Both the position numbers and the translations under genes were made by a program. DNA of 64,000 bases, taken from Hyphomicrobiales bacterium. GTDB taxonomy: Bacteria > Pseudomonadota > Alphaproteobacteria > Rhizobiales > Rhodobiaceae. The notes beneath the pieces were generated by a model. The model did not search any database. It worked only from the letters and a program-made list of their open reading frames with translations, and had not been told where the DNA came from. Every line of letters starts with the position of its first letter. Within the stretch, counting starts at the first letter, position 1. Positions 12,616 through 21,916 of this stretch are shown here, in pieces. The stretch lies in assembly GCA_002869065.1 (NCBI GenBank), contig PKTR01000002.1, positions 558,001-622,000 of the forward strand, written 5' to 3'.

Positions 12616-14787
12616 TCAAAGGAAGCTGAGCGGATCGACGTCGACGGCAAGCCGAAGATTGCCGCGCGGACGTGGCCCGGCCTCGAGCCAGCGGCGCAGG
12701 AAGGCCTGCATGTCGACGCTGCGCGGGGCATGGACCAGCAGGCGGAACCGATGGCGGCCGCGAATGACGGCGAGCGGCGGTTCGGCGGGGCCGAGGATGC
12801 GGATCTGCGGGTCGACCGGCGCTGCGCGGGCAAAGGCGCGCGCATAGCTCTCGGTCTCGCTCCGCTCCAGCCCGGAGATGACGATACTGGCGAGGCGGGC
12901 GAAGGGCGGCATGGACGCGCGTTCGCGGGCGTCGATTTCGGTCTGATAGAAATTCTCGCGATCGCCGGAAACGAGCGCCCGCATCACCGGGTGCTCGGGC
13001 ATATAAGTCTGCAGGAACCCCCTGCCCGCCCCGTCAGCGCGGCCGGCCCGTCCGGTAACCTGCGACATCAGCTGGAAGGTGCGTTCCGCCGCGCGCGGAT
13101 CGGCGCTCGCCAGTCCCAGATCCGCATCGATGACGCCGACGCAGGTGAGCTTGGGGAAATTGTGGCCCTTGGCGACAAGCTGGGTGCCGATGATGACATC
13201 GGCCTCGCCGCGCGCCACCGCCGCCAGTTCCGCGCGTAGCCGCTGCGTGCCGCCGGGAAGATCCGACGACAGTACCAGCACGCGGGCGTCCTCGAAGCGT
13301 TCCGCCGCCTCTTCCGCGATGCGCTCGACACCGGGTCCGCAGGCGACCAGCGAATCGATATCGCCGCAGGACGGGCAGGCTTGCGGGGTCGGCATGGAGT
13401 AGCCGCAATGGTGGCAGGTCAGCACGCCGCGAAAGCGATGCTCCACCAGCCAGGCGGAGCAGTCCGGGCATTCGAACCGGTGGCCGCAGGAACGGCACAG
13501 CGTCAGCGGGGCGTATCCCCGGCGATTGAGAAACAGCAGTGCCTGATCGCCGCGTTCGAGCGTCTCCGAGACCGCCGTGACGAGAGCCGGCGCGAGCCAA
13601 CGGCCGCGCTCCGGCCCACGTCGGCGCATATCGATGGTGATCAGTTCAGGCAACGCCTGACCGGCGGCGCGTTCCGGCAGCACGACACGGCGGTAGCGGC
13701 CGATATCGGCGTTGTGTCTACTCTCTATAGAGGGCGTGGCCGACGACAGGATCACCGGGAAGCCGGCAAGGTGACCGCGCACCACGGCCATGTCACGGGC
13801 GTTGTAGGCGACCCGGTCCTCCTGCTTGTAGGCCGGGTCGTGCTCTTCATCGACCACGATCAGACCGAGATCGGGAAACGGCAGGAACAGGGCGGAACGC
13901 GCACCAACGACGACGCGCACCTCGCCGGTCGCGACACCACGCCAGACGCGCGCACGCTGTTTCGGCGTCACGTCGGAGTGCCATTCGGCAGGCCTTGTGC
14001 CAAAACGGGTCTCGAAGCGGTCGAGGAATTCCGCGGTCAGGGCGATTTCCGGCAACAGCACCAGCGCCTGACGGCCGGCGCGCACGGCTTCTGCGACCGC
14101 CTCGAAATAGACCTCGGTCTTGCCGGAGCCGGTGACGCCGTCGACGAGGGTGACGGAAGACGTTCCCGCCTTCACCGCGTCGGCGAGCGACTTTGCGGCA
14201 TCGTCCTGTTCCGGATTGAGCGCGGTCGGGTTCCAGTCGGGATCGGGGGCGGCTGCCGGTGGTGCTGCCGGCAGGTCGACGGCCTGCAGCGTGCCCGATT
14301 TCACAAGCCCGTCGATAACGGAAGGGCTGACGCCGGCAGACGCGGCAAGCCCGGTGCGCGACCAGGCGAGCCCGTCGGCGGTCATGTCGAGGATGCGGCT
14401 GCGCGCCTTGGTCATGCGCTCGGGCGGCTCACCGATGCGGCGGACGCCACGCACCGGCGGTTCGGCCTCGAAGGCCTCGGGCGTGCGCAATACCATGCGC
14501 GCCACCATGCCCGGCGGGCTCAGCGTCCAGCGCGCGACCCAGTCGACGAAGCGTCGGATTTCCTCCGACAGCGGCGGCACGTCGAAGACGGCGGCGACGT
14601 CGCGCAGCTTGGCCGCCGACACCTTCGCCGGCGGTTCGCCATCCCACACCGCGCCGATGACCTCGCGCGAGCCGAGCGGGACGCGCACGATCGTGCCCGG
14701 CGCCAAAATCCTGTCATCGGGCGCGCGGTAGGAATAGGCGCCGGGGACGGCGACCGGAACCAGAACTGATACGACCTGTTGCGGCAC
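12616..14787 (-). CDS. priA: Primosomal protein N' (replication-restart helicase PriA)
   Basis: 723 residues with the full PriA layout. The N-terminal 3'-DNA-binding domain (MPQQVVSVLVPVAVPGAYSYRAPDD) is followed by a superfamily-2 helicase core with Walker A GVTGSGKT at 217-224 and the DEEH box (VVDEEHDPAYKQED). Eight cysteines of the zinc-binding cluster come next (CRSCGHRFECPDC, CHHCGYS, CPSCG), then the motifs V-VI region (GTQLVAKGHNFP, VTGRAGRADGAGRG). PriA reloads the replisome at stalled forks. It is transcribed away from the aldolase gene and lies about 250 bp before the TadG-like gene. Confidence 0.97.
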   Translation of the reverse strand: MPQQVVSVLVPVAVPGAYSYRAPDDRILAPGTIVRVPLGSREVIGAVWDGEPPAKVSAAKLRDVAAVFDVPPLSEEIRRFVDWVARWTLSPPGMVARMVLRTPEAFEAEPPVRGVRRIGEPPERMTKARSRILDMTADGLAWSRTGLAASAGVSPSVIDGLVKSGTLQAVDLPAAPPAAAPDPDWNPTALNPEQDDAAKSLADAVKAGTSSVTLVDGVTGSGKTEVYFEAVAEAVRAGRQALVLLPEIALTAEFLDRFETRFGTRPAEWHSDVTPKQRARVWRGVATGEVRVVVGARSALFLPFPDLGLIVVDEEHDPAYKQEDRVAYNARDMAVVRGHLAGFPVILSSATPSIESRHNADIGRYRRVVLPERAAGQALPELITIDMRRRGPERGRWLAPALVTAVSETLERGDQALLFLNRRGYAPLTLCRSCGHRFECPDCSAWLVEHRFRGVLTCHHCGYSMPTPQACPSCGDIDSLVACGPGVERIAEEAAERFEDARVLVLSSDLPGGTQRLRAELAAVARGEADVIIGTQLVAKGHNFPKLTCVGVIDADLGLASADPRAAERTFQLMSQVTGRAGRADGAGRGFLQTYMPEHPVMRALVSGDRENFYQTEIDARERASMPPFARLASIVISGLERSETESYARAFARAAPVDPQIRILGPAEPPLAVIRGRHRFRLLVHAPRSVDMQAFLRRWLEAGPRPRGNLRLAVDVDPLSFL

Positions 14788-14932
14788 CCGCTTTTCTCCA
14801 GCGATCCATCAGGACCAATGGGCATTTAGTCTGATTCGGGCTGACCCTGCGTATCGGATAGGATAAAGGAAGGTCGACCCGAGACGCGAGACGCGGCAAA
14901 CCTCCCCACCGCCGCAGCAAAAGAGGATCCTC

Positions 14933-15589
14933 ATGAAGTTCTTTGTCGATACCGCCGATGTCGCCGAAATCCGCGATCTGGCCGAGACCGGTCTGCTCGA
15001 CGGCGTGACCACCAATCCCTCGCTGGTGATGAAGGCGGGCCGCCCGTTCCGCGAGATCATCGCCGAGATCTGCTCGGTGGTCGATGGGCCGGTTTCGGCC
15101 GAAGTGACGGCGATGGAAGCCGGCGCGATGATCGCCGAGGGGCGCTCGCTCGGCGAGATCGCCGACAATGTCACCATCAAGGTGCCGCTAACCTGGGAAG
15201 GCCTGAAGGCCTGCCGGGCGCTGACCGGCGACGGCTTCATGGTCAATGTCACGCTGTGCTTCTCGGCCAACCAGGCGCTCTTGGCGGCCAAGGCCGGCGC
15301 CACCTTCGTCTCCCCGTTCGTCGGCCGGCTCGACGATATCGGCCTCGACGGCATGGAGCTGATCGAGGAGATCCGCACGATCTACGACAATTACGAGGGC
15401 CTCAACACGCAGATCCTCGCCGCCTCGATCCGCACCCCGAACCACGTCAAGCTGTCGGCGCTGTACGGCGCGGACGTCGCGACTGTGCCGCCGAGCGTGC
15501 TGCGCCAGATCGTCAAGCACCCGCTGACCGACAAGGGCCTTGAGCAGTTCATGGCCGACTGGGCGAAGACCGGCGAGACGATTCTCTGA
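14933..15589 (+). CDS. fsa: Fructose-6-phosphate aldolase / transaldolase-like (class 3B)
   Basis: 218 residues, the length of the short transaldolase/F6P-aldolase subfamily. The Schiff-base lysine is K83 in [12 protein letters not shown], preceded by the GVTTNPSLV motif (residues 24-32). The [18 protein letters not shown]-like segment and FVGRLDDIG are also family standard. Members catalyse either transaldolase transfer or reversible F6P cleavage to dihydroxyacetone and glyceraldehyde-3-phosphate; sequence alone does not decide. It is divergent from priA, sharing a roughly 145-bp intergenic region, and a strong hairpin terminator follows immediately. Confidence 0.92.
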   Translation: MKFFVDTADVAEIRDLAETGLLDGVTTNPSLVMKAGRPFREIIAEICSVVDGPVSAEVTAMEAGAMIAEGRSLGEIADNVTIKVPLTWEGLKACRALTGDGFMVNVTLCFSANQALLAAKAGATFVSPFVGRLDDIGLDGMELIEEIRTIYDNYEGLNTQILAASIRTPNHVKLSALYGADVATVPPSVLRQIVKHPLTDKGLEQFMADWAKTGETIL

Positions 15590-15610
15590 TCGTTCGGACC
15601 AGCGACAAAC

Positions 15611-15646
15611 AAAAAGGCCGCGCGGTGCACTCCGGCGGCCTTTTTT
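15611..15646 (+). terminator. Rho-independent terminator after the aldolase gene
   Basis: Stem AAAAAGGCCGC (15611-15621) / GCGGCCTTTTTT (15635-15646) with a 13-nt loop and a six-T run, 22 bp beyond the aldolase stop codon. Confidence 0.9.
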
Positions 15647-15795
15647 ATTGTGTATTGGAGGCAGGATTGCCCCGAGGGATCGGCCCGTGCGCGGCACTCA
15701 CCGGCGCGTAGCGCCGCAAGGCCGACCGGCCGCCGCCCAGTCAGGGTGCGCCCGCGCAGGCCAGTACGCGAAGCGTACGTCCGGCCGTGAGCGCC

Positions 15796-16236
15796 TTAGA
15801 GAATCTCAAGCAGTTCGACGTCGAAGATGAGGTCCTTGCCGGCAAGCGGATGGTTGGCGTCGAGCGTAACATCCTCGTCGGTCAGCGCGACGACGGTCAG
15901 GACCAGCGCGTTGCCGTCTTCGCTGACGGCCTGGATCTGACCACCAAGGTCGAGCTGGATGTGCGGCGGGATGGCGCTGCGCTGCACGACCTGGACGGCG
16001 TCGTCCTGACGCGGGCCATAGGCTTCGGCGAACGGGATGGTCACGGTGCTCGCCGTGCCGACGACCATGCCGAGGATTTCCTGTTCGAGACCGGGAATGA
16101 TCTGGCCGGCGCCGAGCTCGAATTCGAGCGGATCGCGGCCGATCGAGGAATCGAACTGGCTGCCGTCGGTGAGGCGACCGGTATAATGAATCCGGACGGT
16201 ATCGCCGGCTTTGGCTGCGGACATCGATGTCTCCAT
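15796..16236 (-). CDS. FKBP-type peptidyl-prolyl cis-trans isomerase (SlyD-like)
   Basis: 146 residues. The FKBP half shows VRIHYTGRLTDGSQFDSS and the active-site region FELGAGQIIPGLEQEILGM. The C-terminal half has the SlyD insert-in-flap signature NHPLAGKDLIFDVELLEIL. These enzymes isomerise X-Pro peptide bonds and act as folding helpers in the cytoplasm; no signal peptide is present. Unlike E. coli SlyD there is no His/Cys-rich metal-binding tail, since the protein stops right after the core. An ATG at 16224 (MSAAKAGD) is an equally plausible start. Confidence 0.92.
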   Translation of the reverse strand: METSMSAAKAGDTVRIHYTGRLTDGSQFDSSIGRDPLEFELGAGQIIPGLEQEILGMVVGTASTVTIPFAEAYGPRQDDAVQVVQRSAIPPHIQLDLGGQIQAVSEDGNALVLTVVALTDEDVTLDANHPLAGKDLIFDVELLEIL

Positions 16237-16665
16237 TTATTGGGATTGTTCGAGGGCGGTGCGTGGCTCCACTCCGCGGCACGGGCAAACGCCCGCCACC
16301 CTCATATTCAAAAAGGATCGGCCTTGTGTGACCCGTCCGGCCCGAAACGGCCTCTTGCCGGGATGCATCCCGCCGCATGGGTCGTTGCGAACTACGCGCC
16401 CGGCCGGCCGGCCGATCATGGAGCAAAACTGGCGACGTCCCGAAAACGGCCGACAGAATCGCGAACGCACCCGTCCCGTTCAGGAGGGGAAACGCGGGGC
16501 GGACCCTAGCACGGCGAGCAGCGTGCTGTCACCGTGCGCGCCGCGATGGTTGTCGCCGATCGCGGGGGTTGCCTTTTCGCCGGCCGTGATGTTCTTTTCC
16601 CGCGGCTGCGGTCGCCTCGAGCGCCGGCAACCCACTCACCCCTTCCGCCAGACGGAGCTGCCTGC
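16237..16665. other. Intergenic region between FKBP and glycosyltransferase-like genes
   Basis: About 430 bp upstream of two divergent genes. No reading frame here has convincing protein character. It should hold both promoters, but no standard boxes stand out. The frame of the downstream gene stays open back to 16534, so part of this stretch could be its N-terminus. Confidence 0.35.
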
Positions 16666-17685
16666 GTGAACAACGCAACGACATCGTCCGCCGCATCGTC
16701 GGGCGGCCAATCGGCAGATGCCAGACCGTCGGGCACCAAAGCGTCGGGCGCGCGGGTGTTCACGCTGGTGCGGATCGGCAACCGTCCGGAAGTGACGCCT
16801 TGGCTGTTTTCCGAAGCGTTCCTGGCCCGCTCCGACTGCGCCGTCAGCCTTTATGTCGATCAGCCGCCGGCTTCCTGCCCGCAGCATGTCCGTCAGCACC
16901 ATTTCATCGGCGGCAAATGGACCGGCATTTTCGACTTCTTCCGGCAGAATCCGGATATTGTCGACGCCTACGACTATTTCTGGTTTCCCGACGACGACAT
17001 CGAGTCGACGCCGGAGGACGTGTGCCGGTTTCTCGACATCGCCGAGCGCGAGGGTTTTCGTCTCGCCCAGCCGGCGCTGACGCCGGACAGCGACCACGCC
17101 GACCGCATCACCCTCGCCAATCCGCGCTTCGAATGGCGGCGGACAAATTTCGTCGAGCTGATGCTGCCGCTGATGCATCGCGAGGTGCTGAAAAAGGTGC
17201 TGCCCCTGTTCGAAGGCCGCCATTTCGGCCTCGGGCTGGACTGGATCTGGCATCTCCTGACCGAGGACCCGGCGCATCAGGTGGCGATCGTCGATGCGGT
17301 GCCAGTCGGCCACAGGCGACCACGGCGGAAGCATCTGAAGCAGAACATGCAGCAGATCGACGTCGACATCGCCAGTGAGCGCAAAGAGACCCTCGGCGAA
17401 CTGGCCATCCGCCGCGCGCGGCCCGTGGTGCTTTCGGCGAAAACGCGCGAGGGCGGCGAGTTGCGCCGGGGCACCGCGCTCTGGCGGCGCTATTTCGCCG
17501 GCCAGTGGCAGACACGGCGCGCCGTCACCGGCCGACCGTGGACGGTTCTGGCGGCCGTGCTATCGACCCTCGACCAGTTGACCGGGAACCCGGCGCGCGC
17601 GTCGTTCGACCGGGAGAGCTACCGGCGGATTGTTGCGCGCGGGGGTGATCCTGCTGTCCGTTCGGATGGCCACACTCCGGACTAG
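16666..17685 (+). CDS. Glycosyltransferase-like protein (DUF707-related, tentative)
   Basis: 339 residues from the GTG at 16666, which has a GGAG eight bases upstream; the frame is open to 16534. The core reads as a nucleotide-sugar transferase-like domain: VFTLVRIGNRPEVTPWLFSEAFLAR near the N-terminus, then YDYFWFPDDDIESTPEDVCRFLD with an acidic DDD motif of the type that holds a metal-bound sugar nucleotide. Later segments are LAQPALTP, FVEVML-like FVELMLPLMHREVL and HFGLGLDWIWHLL. The arrangement resembles DUF707-type proteins, but this was recognised by eye and donor and acceptor are unknown. The C-terminal 100 residues are basic. It lies alone between the FKBP gene and tRNA-Arg. Confidence 0.55.
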   Translation: MNNATTSSAASSGGQSADARPSGTKASGARVFTLVRIGNRPEVTPWLFSEAFLARSDCAVSLYVDQPPASCPQHVRQHHFIGGKWTGIFDFFRQNPDIVDAYDYFWFPDDDIESTPEDVCRFLDIAEREGFRLAQPALTPDSDHADRITLANPRFEWRRTNFVELMLPLMHREVLKKVLPLFEGRHFGLGLDWIWHLLTEDPAHQVAIVDAVPVGHRRPRRKHLKQNMQQIDVDIASERKETLGELAIRRARPVVLSAKTREGGELRRGTALWRRYFAGQWQTRRAVTGRPWTVLAAVLSTLDQLTGNPARASFDRESYRRIVARGGDPAVRSDGHTPD

Positions 17686-17923
17686 GTTGAACCCGGGCGC
17701 GGAAAGCGACGAAGCGATGGAATCGCCGCAACCGATTCAAGCCGCACGGTTGCCGCATCTCGTGTCTTCACGCGACGTTTCAGAGCCGGGGTGGACTTCG
17801 TCAACGCACGCGTAGCGGTCCACTTTGCGCGCGCTCGACGAGTTCCTGCGAAGCCGCCGCCAAAGTCGTTGCAGCCTTCGGCATGATCAGGTATCAGACG
17901 GTGTCCGGCGCACCGGCCCTTTT

Positions 17924-18000
<77 letters not shown>

Positions 18001-18046
18001 ATAATTTCAATGACTTAGATGGTTACAGCTTTCCGCTGAAATGCTC

Positions 18047-18067
18047 CGGGTAGCACCGGGGTAGCAC
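18047..18067 (+). repeat. Integrase arm-type site, left end
   Basis: Two tandem GGGTAGCAC motifs within 21 bp, identical to 27139-27159 at the opposite end of the island. Position just inside each boundary fits binding sites for the N-terminal domain of the resident integrase. Confidence 0.65.
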
Positions 18068-18218
18068 GCTGGGTTGAGATTTCGCGCCATTTTGGTTGTG
18101 AGAAAACCCACTGTTTTCTGCCGTTTTTCCTGCGAATTCCCGTGCCCCACCGAATTCATCCCAGACCACCGCACTGCTGCGGCCACAAGATAGAGTTAGA
18201 GATAGGGATATAAGAGAG

Positions 18219-18279
18219 TTTGCTTTCCTCGGAGCCGCCTTCGCACAAAGCGAAGGAAGGCGGGTCCGAGGGAGGCAAA
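18219..18279. repeat. Long imperfect hairpin downstream of the HNH gene
   Basis: A 61-nt near-palindrome. The outer arm TTTGCTTTCCTCGGA (18219-18233) pairs with 18265-18279 with only two G-U pairs. The inner arm CCTTCGC (18238-18244) pairs with GCGAAGG (18250-18256) around a 5-nt loop, with a small internal bulge between. No U-run follows on either strand, so it is not a standard terminator. Confidence 0.6.
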
Positions 18280-18331
18280 CGGCGCTTTCCTTGGTGAGCT
18301 AGAGCTACACTCAAAGTGCCGCACAAAGGGG

Positions 18332-18979
18332 CTACATCCTGAAAATCTGCCTCAAACTCTGCTGGTCTAAGTGCTGCCTAGTCACCTCTTTTGCTAAGAA
18401 TGGGTAACGCCTTTGGAGAAAGTCCAATGAGACGTCCCCACGTGCGTAGTCCATTAGAATGTTGCACCTTTCTTGCACGTAGTTGTCGTCTTGATTCAAC
18501 CGCAGAGAGTTAATCGTTCCGGAAATTCGATTGCGAAGTTCCTTATCGAGAGACGGGTTCGGCCTCAACAGGCAATCAGGGACATCCATGTAAAACCAGT
18601 CGTCATCGACTTCGAATGGGTCGAGGATATTTGCCGAATGCCCTTTTGAGCTATTTACCCGGCCACTGGACAGGCGGAAGTTGCTCCACTCGTAAGCAAG
18701 GTGTGGATGAGTGGTTTTCGGAAGAAAGTGGTCTACCGATCCCTGCTCGGGCAAATACATTGCCGTGTAAGCGCAGATACCCGAATATGCCGCATGAAGA
18801 TTCGTAGCAGCCCTACTCCAAAAGTTCTTCTTTTTGAACTGCGCTGAAGTTGGCAAAGGACAGGTCGCGAGAAAGGCGGCACCGGGACGGCGCACTTCGT
18901 TGTCGAAAGCTGGATATTCCGGCTGAGCAAAGACGCGGATCAAATCGTTACTCCATGCTGTTCGGCGAAGTAGAGCCAT
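18332..18979 (-). CDS. PtuB-like HNH endonuclease (Septu-type effector)
   Basis: 215 residues. The block CAYTAMYLPEQGSVDHF (69-85), followed by LPKTTHPHLAYEWSNF and VNSSKG, matches the HNH family linked to Septu (PtuB) and retron nucleases, in which it usually reads CxYC...DHFxPK...YxWxNLxxSCxxCNxxK. The catalytic-type D83-H84, N100 and N109 are kept. The metal-knuckle cysteines are mostly lost: only C69 remains, with T at the second position and S/V where the second pair should be. It overlaps the upstream ATPase gene by 40 bp, as expected for a ptuAB-type pair. A DNA-degrading role when triggered by phage is inferred from the family; GC content is lower than in the core genome. Confidence 0.7.
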   Translation of the reverse strand: MALLRRTAWSNDLIRVFAQPEYPAFDNEVRRPGAAFLATCPLPTSAQFKKKNFWSRAATNLHAAYSGICAYTAMYLPEQGSVDHFLPKTTHPHLAYEWSNFRLSSGRVNSSKGHSANILDPFEVDDDWFYMDVPDCLLRPNPSLDKELRNRISGTINSLRLNQDDNYVQERCNILMDYARGDVSLDFLQRRYPFLAKEVTRQHLDQQSLRQIFRM

Positions 18980-20829
18980 CGCGGCCAGAATTTGTCATCT
19001 GCCGCCAGGTGCTTTCTCAGCCTGTCCGAAACCGCCGAGACTTCCTCGGTCGCGGGTTGCGCCTGAAGCTGCAGTGACTTGGCCGATTCAATGGCTAACT
19101 CTGCTTCGCGTGACCGAGCGTGGCGAAGTCCAAATATTGGAGAGGTGAGCCATCCAGACACATCGCCGTATTTCACGAATGGAAATTCTTCCAGTTTCAC
19201 ATTCGGACCGTCACCGTACAGATGATAAAGAACGTCACTTGAAGGATCGAACGTTGGTTCCATTGAAAGAAGAACCATCGGGGAGTGCGTAGCTGCGATC
19301 ATCTGGATTGCCAGATCGCTGCTTAGTAGGTCGCCAACACCCATCAACGCAGGTAGGACTATGCGCTGCCATTTCGGATGCAAATGGGCTTCCAATTCGT
19401 CAACTATTACCATCATTCTACGGAGTGGTGATTGGCCTAGATGCTGAGCAGCAAGTTCGTGCTCTTGCCAAGACCAAATGATGAGGTAGGCGAGAAGGAG
19501 CACCCGCTTAACTCCAGAAGATGCATGAGTAATTGGGACTGTTCCGTAGCGGTGCTCGATTGTTGGAATGTCCTTTGGCTCGCCGGGCAAGCGGACAGGC
19601 GGCCCCGGAATTAGGTCCCCCAAGTCCTCTGGAGATAATCTCTTTAATATGGTCGCGAATTGATCGAAAGTTTTCTGATCTTTGGCGGCTTGCCAGCGAA
19701 CCCAGTCACGAATGAGGCCTTCAATGACGCCATCACGGCCATTCCAGACATCGCTGGTAGATAAGCTACCAACGGTCGAAGAGGGGCCTCGATTGAACTT
19801 GCCCCTAACAGGGTCGGCTATCGCGAATGAACCATCGGCGCGCGAGAAGACAGCCAGGGCTTCAACAGTCATGGAAGCTTTAGGGCGATTCCATGTGAAG
19901 CTCTTGCGATCAAATTTCGCGGTAAAGGTCGATAACCGTCCCGACGACGTGGTCATTGTGTATTCGACTTGCGGTGTTGGCTTCGACTCGTCCAATTCAG
20001 GAAGCGCTTCACGGTCAGCCCAACGGCCGGTTGCGGCCCACCATGCAAAATCCAGAAGAAACGACTTTCCCAAGCCATTATCGCCAGTGATTACCGACAG
20101 GCGCGATCCAAAGTCCATCTGCATGTCACTTGCCGGCCCAGCATTAGCCAAGTGCAAGGATGTGATCGTCCGACCACCTTCGGCGGCGGCATCGGGTGAT
20201 TGCGGTAGTTGATGGATGACAGAAGTCATCTCCAGCGGCTCTGCGACGAATGACCTTTCTGCGGGCAGTTGCGTCTTCATAAGTCGTGCCGAAAAGAGAC
20301 GAGACTTCTCTTCCTCATCGATATTATATTCTTTGAAGAATAGCTCTGATAACTGTTCGTAGTCTGATACGCCCCCTAGGTCGCTGTCTTTGAACAGCCA
20401 GACCGCTAGAGCGTCCGCAGGAATGGAAAGAGCAAATTTTCGCAGTTTCAGGACGTCTTCAATTCGATCAAGATAATCTGGTTGAAGTCCCCACTCCTTC
20501 GAATTGTGGGAGTGCAAAAAAACGGTCTTAAAGGTCTGAGTGTTTGTTTTTTGTAACCCACTAGATGGGTATTTCTTATCGAGCCACCACCTTGAACTTC
20601 CTCTGAACGGCTGAAAATAGAAGGCGCTGCGACGGTCGATGCGATGGTGCTCATCCATGTGGTTTCGCGTCAGCATATCGATGCTGACGTCATCGACATC
20701 TCCAACCGTCAACCCATTTCGTTTGCATGCAATAAAAGTTATCCCAATAAAAGGATGGACGCTGGCGCGAAGGATATTTATTGCCGTTAATACTGCATCA
20801 GATGATAGATACATAGCGCGCCCCCGCAT
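18940..20829 (-). CDS. Septu/PtuA-like ABC-type ATPase with extra N-terminal domain
   Basis: 629 residues. An ATPase core of the OLD/RecF-ABC class starts near residue 222: LHLANAGPASDMQMDFGSRLSVITGDNGLGKS carries the Walker A (249-256), MMVIVDELE the Walker B (472-480), and ATHSP (512-516) the H-loop-like switch. This layout is that of PtuA and related defence ATPases. The first 220 residues are an additional domain with many aromatic and charged residues (for example RWWLDKKYPSSGLQ) that I cannot assign; a target-recognition or regulatory role is possible. It starts 13 bp after the methyltransferase stop and overlaps the HNH gene, so the three are one operon. Confidence 0.72.
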   Translation of the reverse strand: MRGRAMYLSSDAVLTAINILRASVHPFIGITFIACKRNGLTVGDVDDVSIDMLTRNHMDEHHRIDRRSAFYFQPFRGSSRWWLDKKYPSSGLQKTNTQTFKTVFLHSHNSKEWGLQPDYLDRIEDVLKLRKFALSIPADALAVWLFKDSDLGGVSDYEQLSELFFKEYNIDEEEKSRLFSARLMKTQLPAERSFVAEPLEMTSVIHQLPQSPDAAAEGGRTITSLHLANAGPASDMQMDFGSRLSVITGDNGLGKSFLLDFAWWAATGRWADREALPELDESKPTPQVEYTMTTSSGRLSTFTAKFDRKSFTWNRPKASMTVEALAVFSRADGSFAIADPVRGKFNRGPSSTVGSLSTSDVWNGRDGVIEGLIRDWVRWQAAKDQKTFDQFATILKRLSPEDLGDLIPGPPVRLPGEPKDIPTIEHRYGTVPITHASSGVKRVLLLAYLIIWSWQEHELAAQHLGQSPLRRMMVIVDELEAHLHPKWQRIVLPALMGVGDLLSSDLAIQMIAATHSPMVLLSMEPTFDPSSDVLYHLYGDGPNVKLEEFPFVKYGDVSGWLTSPIFGLRHARSREAELAIESAKSLQLQAQPATEEVSAVSDRLRKHLAADDKFWPRWLYFAEQHGVTI

Positions 20830-20842
20830 GGAATAGACCTAG

Positions 20843-21853
20843 CTATTCCACCTCATCTACTTCTTCTTCAATTATATTTTTCAGCTGCTCAACCATCAAA
20901 TCGCAATATTCTTTTTTGGCGTCGATGCCGATGGCACGAAATCCATGCTTCCGAGCGAAGATAAGTGAGGTGCCGCTCCCTGCAAACGGGTCTAAAACCA
21001 CTCCCCGGGGAGGCGTTGTCGTTAAGATAGGTATACGAACCAGCTCCTCAGAAAAGCGCGCTCTGTGCCGTCCCGCTTGTCCACGCACGGGAGGAACCTC
21101 CCAAGTATCGAGTGGTGGGAGCACAGTTCCCTTGTCTGATGTCCGGCCCACGGCATTCTTATCGAAATAGTACCAACGCTCTTTTACGAAATGGAACACA
21201 TACTCGTGGGACATTGAACATCTGTCGCGAACTTGGTCGGGAATTGGATTGGGCTTCACCCAAACGTTGTCATTCCGAACCACCCACCCTTTGTCTTGCA
21301 TTTCGATCGCGAGTCGATGGGGGATTAGCAGCAGTTGTTTCGGAATGCACCACTTTCCGTCCCCTTTCCTGTCTTGGGGACGAATTCCGAAACGTCGTGC
21401 GGATTGCTTGGATTCGCCGCTTCGATGCTCGCCTTTACCGCTCCAGTAGGTATCGCCGATGTTAACCCAAAGACTACCGTTATCAGCGAGCACCTTGCCA
21501 GATGCGTCGAACACTTCAGCAAGTTTTGAGATGAAAGAAGATGGGTGATCCTCAAGGCCGATCTGGCGATCTACTTCGTAGTCCCGTTGGCCGTAAAAAG
21601 GTGGTGAGGTTACTACACAATTCACTTTCACTCCGGCCGCTTCGAGCAACCTTAATCCGTCGCGAACATCCATATGTAAAATAATTGCCGTTTCATCGGC
21701 GAAATAAGCCGCGTCCTGCAATTGCCTAGAAGTAAATGCCTCTTCCGACATAACTTGTGGATGCATTGCCTCATTGGCTCGCGTCTTAGGACGGCTTTGA
21801 TTCAGATCGCTGTCTACCAATCTAAGTCTCGCGCTGCGTTTTGTTTGTTTCAT
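20843..21853 (-). CDS. DNA methyltransferase, beta class (probable N4-cytosine)
   Basis: 336 residues. Motif IV TSPPF (82-86) precedes motif I DPFAGSGT (288-295), the permuted order of beta-class amino-methyltransferases. The Ser-Pro-Pro form of motif IV is the one usual for N4-cytosine enzymes, whereas N6-adenine enzymes mostly have DPPY. The region between holds a GKWCIPKQLLLIPHRLAIEM-like stretch and DNVWVKPNPIPDQV, common in this class. It would protect host DNA while the downstream ATPase and HNH pair attack unmodified DNA; that coupling is inferred from the operon. The methylated sequence cannot be predicted. A small XRE gene lies 63 bp upstream. Confidence 0.88.
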   Translation of the reverse strand: MKQTKRSARLRLVDSDLNQSRPKTRANEAMHPQVMSEEAFTSRQLQDAAYFADETAIILHMDVRDGLRLLEAAGVKVNCVVTSPPFYGQRDYEVDRQIGLEDHPSSFISKLAEVFDASGKVLADNGSLWVNIGDTYWSGKGEHRSGESKQSARRFGIRPQDRKGDGKWCIPKQLLLIPHRLAIEMQDKGWVVRNDNVWVKPNPIPDQVRDRCSMSHEYVFHFVKERWYYFDKNAVGRTSDKGTVLPPLDTWEVPPVRGQAGRHRARFSEELVRIPILTTTPPRGVVLDPFAGSGTSLIFARKHGFRAIGIDAKKEYCDLMVEQLKNIIEEEVDEVE

Positions 21854-21916
21854 CTGTGTCTCGCGGTGCTTCTGTATCCTGTTGGTAGCAAGTGTTGTAT
21901 GGAAGGGGAACCTTAC

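Larger units (their letters stand above)
18001..18331. other. Left-end non-coding segment of the island
   Basis: Runs from the tRNA CCA end to the stop of the leftward HNH gene. It holds the arm-type repeat (18047-18067) and a long imperfect hairpin (18219-18279). I see no credible gene here. Confidence 0.5.

Noticed and set aside
18219-18279. Retron non-coding RNA beside the Septu-like genes
   Set aside because: Some Septu-type ATPase/HNH pairs accompany retrons, but there is no reverse transcriptase gene in the island.
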